Shown here: piece after piece, positions 60,212-64,000 of the stretch
How positions within the stretch are numbered: the first letter of the stretch is position 1
Layout of the letters: each line of letters begins with the position of its first letter
Source: Psychromarinibacter halotolerans
Lineage (GTDB): Bacteria > Pseudomonadota > Alphaproteobacteria > Rhodobacterales > Rhodobacteraceae
Direction of reading: 5' to 3'
Assembly (NCBI RefSeq): GCF_029168315.1
Contig: NZ_JARGYD010000003.1
Coordinates: 124,001 to 188,000 of the forward strand
Length of the DNA stretch: 64,000 nucleotides
The notes under the pieces: model-generated
Seen by the model: the letters and a program-made list of their open reading frames with translations, nothing else
Told to the model about the DNA's origin: nothing
Databases searched by the model: none
Translations under genes and position numbers: made by a program

Positions 60212-60934
60212 GTGAGCGGTTCCGCCCCCCTTGCCGTGGTGACCGGCGTTGCGTCGGGAATTGGCCGCGCGGTGGCACATCGGCTTGCCTCTGACGGCTG
60301 GTCCGTCCTTGGCGTCGACATTTCCGAGCCCCCCGCCGACACGCCCCTGACCGGCTGCGTCCGCGCCGATCTTGCCACCGTCGCAGGGATCGAAGACGCC
60401 GTGACGCAACTGGCCGGCACGACCGCCCACGCTTTCGTTCACGCCGCAGGCATCATGCGCGCGGACAACGCGCAGACCCATGCAGACGCGGGCACCGCGC
60501 TGTGGACCCTGCACGTCGGCGCGGCGCACCGGCTGTCACGGATGCTGATCCCGGACATGCCCGACGGGCGCGGCCGCGTCGTGCTGCTGTCGTCCCGCGC
60601 CGCCCAAGGCAGGCCCGGACGTGGATACTATGCCGCCAGCAAGGCGGCGCTGGACGGGCTTGCACGTTCGCTTGCGGCAGAGCATGTGGCGCGCGGCATC
60701 ACCGTGAACGTGGTGGCCCCCGCCGCCACCGACACACCGCAGCTTCGCGACCCCGCCCGTGCCGACGCGCCGGTGCGCCCGCTTCCCTTCGGCCGCGTGA
60801 TCCGCCCCGAAGAGGTCGCGGCCACGGTCGCTTTCCTGACCTCGGTGGACGCGGGCGCGATCACCGGGCAGACCATAACCCAGTGCGGCGGAGCCTCGCT
60901 CGTCGCGTCCCAGTCAGAGAGGTCGCCGACATGA
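60212..60934 (+). CDS. SDR-family oxidoreductase in the TTT cluster
   Basis: About 240 residues if started at the GTG at 60212 (MSGSAPLAVVTGVASGIG). The frame is open back to 59975, but that would place translated sequence across the operator at 60097. Motifs are TGVASGIGRA (11-20), HAAG (77-80), S128, and Y140-AAS-K144. It resembles 3-hydroxyacyl or 2,3-dihydroxybenzoate-type SDRs; a hydroxyacid dehydrogenase role in the pathway is possible. It overlaps the tctB start by 4 bases (ATGA). Confidence 0.78.
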   Translation: MSGSAPLAVVTGVASGIGRAVAHRLASDGWSVLGVDISEPPADTPLTGCVRADLATVAGIEDAVTQLAGTTAHAFVHAAGIMRADNAQTHADAGTALWTLHVGAAHRLSRMLIPDMPDGRGRVVLLSSRAAQGRPGRGYYAASKAALDGLARSLAAEHVARGITVNVVAPAATDTPQLRDPARADAPVRPLPFGRVIRPEEVAATVAFLTSVDAGAITGQTITQCGGASLVASQSERSPT

Positions 60935-61377
60935 AGCGCCCCGAACACAACCGGCAGGAAATCGCGGCAGCCCTTGTCTGGGCCGTCATCGGACTTGCCG
61001 CCATCGTCATCGCCGGGAACTACGCCTTCGGCACGATCGTCCGCATGGGCCCCGGCTTTGTCCCCATCGCGCTTGGCGTGATGCTGGTGCTGCTGGGCCT
61101 GATCGCGGCGTGGCAAGGGAGGCTGGCCGACAAGGTCACTTTGGACCTGCGGTTCCGGCCCTTCGCGCTGATCATGGGCGCCATCGTTATCTGGGTGCTG
61201 CTGATCGACCGCGTGGGCTTTGTCGTCTCGACCTTCGCGCTGGTCGCCATCGCGGCCCAGTCCGAGCGCGAAATCACACTGCTGGAAACCGTGCTGCTGG
61301 CCGCTGGCGTCACGCTGGTCGGCTATCTCATCTTTATTCGTGGCATCGGCATCCCGATCGCCGTCTTCGGGAGCTGA
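60931..61377 (+). CDS. tctB: Tripartite tricarboxylate transporter small membrane subunit
   Basis: 148 residues, four membrane spans (about 10-32, 42-60, 75-93, 112-135), the size and topology of TctB. RMGPGFVPIALGVMLVLLG is the common TctB motif. It is placed between the SDR and tctA with 4-base and 3-base junctions. With TctA it forms the proton- or sodium-driven importer that uses TctC as receptor. Confidence 0.92.
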   Translation: MKRPEHNRQEIAAALVWAVIGLAAIVIAGNYAFGTIVRMGPGFVPIALGVMLVLLGLIAAWQGRLADKVTLDLRFRPFALIMGAIVIWVLLIDRVGFVVSTFALVAIAAQSEREITLLETVLLAAGVTLVGYLIFIRGIGIPIAVFGS

Positions 61378-61380
61378 CAC

Positions 61381-62883
61381 ATGGATCTTTTGTCCGGTAT
61401 CGCCCTTGGGCTTGATGTCGCCATCACCGGCGAGGCCCTGCTGTTCTGCCTGATCGGCGTTTCCGTCGGCATGTTCATCGGCGTCCTGCCCGGCATCGGC
61501 CCGCTGGCCGCAGTCGCGATGACCCTGCCGATCACGTACCACCTTGAACCGATGAGCGCGCTGATCATGCTTGCCGGTATCTTCTACGGCGCCCAATACG
61601 GCGGCTCGACCGCGTCGATCCTGCTGAACCTGCCGGGCACCTCGACCACCGCCGTCACCGCGCTGGACGGCTATCCGATGGCCAAGCAGGGCCGCGCCGG
61701 TGTCGCGCTGTTCATCACGACGATCACCTCGTTCGTCGGCGGCTGTTTTGCCATCGTGCTAGTCATGAGCTTCGCGCCGGCGCTTGGGCAGATGGCGCTG
61801 AAGTTTTCGTCCGCCGAGTATTTCTCGATCATGCTCTTGGGTCTGGTCGCCGCTGCGACGATGTCGCTGGGCTCGCCCGTGAAGGGCCTGATCAGCGTGG
61901 TCGCGGGGCTGCTGCTGTCCACGGTCGGGATGGACCCGACATCGGGCGCGATCCGCTACACGTTTGGCATCCTGGAACTGCAGGACGGCCTAAGCCTTGT
62001 TGCGATGGCGATGGGCCTGTTCGGCGTGGCCGAGATCCTGAAGAACGCGGGCAAGCCGCGCGATCTTGCGCCGCAGAAGGTGCGTCTGCGGGAACTGATG
62101 CCCACCAAGAAGGACATGAAGGAAACGTGGAAGCCCACGGTGCGCGGGTCGATCATCGGGTCGTTCGTCGGCATCCTGCCCGGCGCCGGTCCGACGCTGG
62201 CCGCCTTCCTTGCCTATGCCTTCGAAAAGCGCGTCTCGCGCACGCCCGAGAAATTCGGCCAAGGCGCTGTCGAAGGCATCTCGGCCCCCGAGGCCGCCAA
62301 CAACGCGTCCACGCAGGCCGCGTTCATTCCGACGCTGTCGCTGGGCATTCCGGGCGACGCGGGCATGGCGGTGCTGCTGGGTGCGATGATGATCCACGGG
62401 ATCACCCCGCGCCCCGAGTTCTTCACCACCAACGCCGACCTGTTCTGGGGTCTTGTTGTCAGCTTCTGGATCGGCAACCTGATGCTGCTGATCCTGAACA
62501 TCCCGCTGATCGGCTTCTGGGTCCGCATCCTGACCGTGCCGCAGCGTCTGCTGTTCCCGGCGATCCTGTTCTTCATCTGCATCGGTGTCTACTCGGTCGC
62601 CAACAGCCCGTTCGACGTGATGACGGTGATCGTGTTCGGCATCGTCGGCTACCTGATGAACGCCTATGGCTATCCGCCCGCGCCGATGCTGATGGGCTTC
62701 ATCCTTGGGCCAATGCTGGAACAGCATTTCCGCCGCGCGCTGCTGTTCTCTCGCGGGGACATCACCACCTTCATCGACCGTCCGATCTCGGCCGCGTTCC
62801 TTGTGTTGACGCTGCTGCTGGTGGCCAGCATCGCGATCCCCGGCTACATCGCCCGCCGCCGGGCGCGGCTGGCCGAGGACTGA
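61381..62883 (+). CDS. tctA: Tripartite tricarboxylate transporter large membrane subunit
   Basis: 500 residues with about 12 spans. Two inverted halves carry the family loops GVLPGIGPLAAVAMTLP (about 37-53) and GILPGAGPTLAAFLAYAFEK, and YGGSTASILLNLPGTSTTAV (about 79-98) is a near-invariant TctA motif. It completes the tctC/tctB/tctA set and would import the substrate of this cluster. Its stop is 19 bases from the convergent second tctA. Confidence 0.95.
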   Translation: MDLLSGIALGLDVAITGEALLFCLIGVSVGMFIGVLPGIGPLAAVAMTLPITYHLEPMSALIMLAGIFYGAQYGGSTASILLNLPGTSTTAVTALDGYPMAKQGRAGVALFITTITSFVGGCFAIVLVMSFAPALGQMALKFSSAEYFSIMLLGLVAAATMSLGSPVKGLISVVAGLLLSTVGMDPTSGAIRYTFGILELQDGLSLVAMAMGLFGVAEILKNAGKPRDLAPQKVRLRELMPTKKDMKETWKPTVRGSIIGSFVGILPGAGPTLAAFLAYAFEKRVSRTPEKFGQGAVEGISAPEAANNASTQAAFIPTLSLGIPGDAGMAVLLGAMMIHGITPRPEFFTTNADLFWGLVVSFWIGNLMLLILNIPLIGFWVRILTVPQRLLFPAILFFICIGVYSVANSPFDVMTVIVFGIVGYLMNAYGYPPAPMLMGFILGPMLEQHFRRALLFSRGDITTFIDRPISAAFLVLTLLLVASIAIPGYIARRRARLAED

Positions 62884-62902
62884 AACGAACCTGCCAGACC
62901 GC

Positions 62903-64000
62903 CTAGGCGGTCTGGCTTTCGGTCTCGCGCTTGCGACGGCGCGCCAGAACGACCGCCGAGGTGATCACCATCGCCCAGATCCCAAGCGTCGCAACCCCCA
63001 GCACCGCCGCCACCGGACGCCCGAAGAAGGCCAGCAGATCACCGCGTGCGATCATCATCGACGTGGTGAAGTTGGTTTCCAGCAATGGCCCCAGCACGAT
63101 GCCAAGGATGATGGGCGCGACCGCGAAGCCGTGCGCCTCGAGCAGGTAGGCGACCAGACCAAGCACGATCATCACCCAGACGCCGAACATCGAATTGTTG
63201 ATGGCGTAGGACCCCACGATGCAGAACAGCAGGATCGCGGCGTTGAGATAGGCGCGCGGAACGCTGAACACGTAGCGCGACGCCTTGGCCGCCGCGAAGC
63301 CGAACGGCAGCAGCAGCAGGTTCGCAAGGAAGAACACCAACAGCACGGCGTAGAAGTTCTGCGGGTTCAGGGTCAGCAGTTGCGGGCCGGGGTCCATCCC
63401 CTTCATCACCAGAACGCCGACCGCGATGGCGGTCACGGCGTCGCCGGGGATGCCGAAGACCATCGCGGGAATCCACGCGGAACTGAGCGCGGCGTTGTTG
63501 GTTGCGCCCGCCTCGACCAGCCCCTCGGGGTGGCCGGTGCCGAATTTCTCTGGCGTCTTGGACGTCCGCTTGGCCAGCGCGTAGGTGACCCACGCGGCAA
63601 GGTCGCCGCCGACGCCCGGCAACGCGCCGATGACGGCACCGATGCCCGCGCCGCGGAACAGGTTCTTGCGGAACTTGAACAGGACGCCGCCGACGCCCTT
63701 GAACGGGTTCCCGACGCGCGCCTGATCCTTGAACGTGGCGCCAGAGCGGCCGTTCCGCAGGATCTCGGCCAGCGCGAACATCCCGATCATCGCGGGGATG
63801 AAGCTGATGCCGCCTGCCAGTTCGGACGACCCGAAGGTGAACCGCGGCTGCGCCATCAACGGGTCCAGCCCGACCTGCGCGATGAACAGGCCCAGCAGCA
63901 GCGACAACAGGCCCTTCGCCACACCGCCGCCCGAAACAAGCGCGGCGCAGCTAAGGCCCAGAAGCGCCAGCCAGAAATATTCGAAACTCGAAAAGCCCAG
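62903..64000 (-). CDS. Second tripartite tricarboxylate transporter large subunit (5' end outside window)
   Basis: The frame is open to the window edge: 366 residues of a TctA-like protein including LGFSSFEYFWLALLGLSCAA at the visible N-terminal end, then SGGGVAKGLLSLLLGLFIAQ, GALPGVGGDLAAWVTYALAK and KFGTGHPEGLVEAGATNNAA. About 130 N-terminal residues are missing. Its own tctB and tctC partners should lie to the right of the window. It is a distinct paralogue of the tctA at 61381 and convergent to it. Confidence 0.92.
   Translation of the reverse strand: MGFSSFEYFWLALLGLSCAALVSGGGVAKGLLSLLLGLFIAQVGLDPLMAQPRFTFGSSELAGGISFIPAMIGMFALAEILRNGRSGATFKDQARVGNPFKGVGGVLFKFRKNLFRGAGIGAVIGALPGVGGDLAAWVTYALAKRTSKTPEKFGTGHPEGLVEAGATNNAALSSAWIPAMVFGIPGDAVTAIAVGVLVMKGMDPGPQLLTLNPQNFYAVLLVFFLANLLLLPFGFAAAKASRYVFSVPRAYLNAAILLFCIVGSYAINNSMFGVWVMIVLGLVAYLLEAHGFAVAPIILGIVLGPLLETNFTTSMMIARGDLLAFFGRPVAAVLGVATLGIWAMVITSAVVLARRRKRETESQTA

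Noticed and set aside
1..64000. tRNA, rRNA, CRISPR, integrase or insertion sequence
   Set aside because: Looked for on both strands; no cloverleaf with CCA-end signature, repeat-spacer array, transposase motif or terminal inverted repeats was seen. Only the palindromic intergenic elements and the LacI remnant suggest rearrangement.

Overview
The window is about 65% GC and densely coded, with many ATGA/GTGA start-stop overlaps and frequent GTG starts. CarB, the gcvTHP operon, a DUF2254 membrane protein, tripartite tricarboxylate (TTT) transporters, CUT1 sugar ABC genes and a GC-rich palindromic intergenic repeat containing ATACCTCGGGG together suggest an alphaproteobacterium of the Rhodobacteraceae/Roseobacter group. 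That placement is inference from gene content; no marker gene settles it. I found no rRNA, tRNA, CRISPR array, insertion sequence or integrase. No stretch longer than about 300 bases lacks a gene; the longest (12052-12354) holds a tandem glycine riboswitch.

Layout. 1-3 kb: a translationally coupled set of two flavodoxin-fold NAD(P)H oxidoreductases (the first cut by the window edge), a 2-oxoglutarate/Fe(II) oxygenase and a creatininase-family hydrolase. 3-6.2 kb: a small membrane protein, then a minus-strand operon of SDR dehydrogenase, acid-sugar kinase and GntR regulator. 6.4-20.5 kb is mostly housekeeping: carB, a Tat-type secreted protein, a DSD1-type PLP enzyme, a gamma-glutamylcyclotransferase-like protein, glycine riboswitch-gcvT-gcvH-gcvP, a DEAD-box helicase with a long basic tail, and a DUF2254 membrane protein. 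20.5-25.2 kb: an aromatic flavoprotein hydroxylase, a CapA-like protein bracketed by copies of a LacI 3' end, and a LacI regulator.

25.3-37 kb is a carbohydrate locus. It holds a LacI-controlled CUT1 ABC importer (binding protein, two permeases, ATPase), a sugar-phosphate isomerase/epimerase-like protein, a Gfo/Idh/MocA dehydrogenase, an aldo/keto reductase, a cytoplasmic GH43 beta-xylosidase, a LysR regulator and xylose isomerase. Together they suggest import and intracellular breakdown of xylo-oligosaccharides or related glycosides. 38-48.5 kb is an exopolysaccharide locus: a beta-helix protein, Wzx-type flippase, sulfotransferase, O-antigen-polymerase-like protein, acyltransferase, WecG/TagA/CpsF glycosyltransferase, Wzc/ExoP-like tyrosine autokinase and a small SH3-like secreted protein. 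It probably makes a sulfated, acylated polymer.

48.7-64 kb starts with an orphan CofD-like protein and continues with the most interesting region. A minus-strand operon encodes an aconitase-family hydratase, an NTF2-like protein, a hydantoinase/dihydroorotase-like amidohydrolase and an N-carbamoylsarcosine-amidase/maleamate-amidase-like protein. It is divergent from gntR (FCD type) plus an isocitrate-lyase/2,3-dimethylmalate-lyase family enzyme. Beyond it a TTT transporter is split over two divergent units, tctC with an FAD dehydrogenase and an SDR with tctBA. The same 12-base palindrome (A[GC]TGT-NN-ACA[CG][AT]) occurs twice in each of the two divergent intergenic regions, so one regulator probably controls the whole set. 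I propose a catabolic pathway for a cyclic imide or related N-heterocycle: ring opening, deamidation, hydration of an alkyl-maleate, then cleavage to pyruvate plus an acid. This is a hypothesis from family membership and operon structure.
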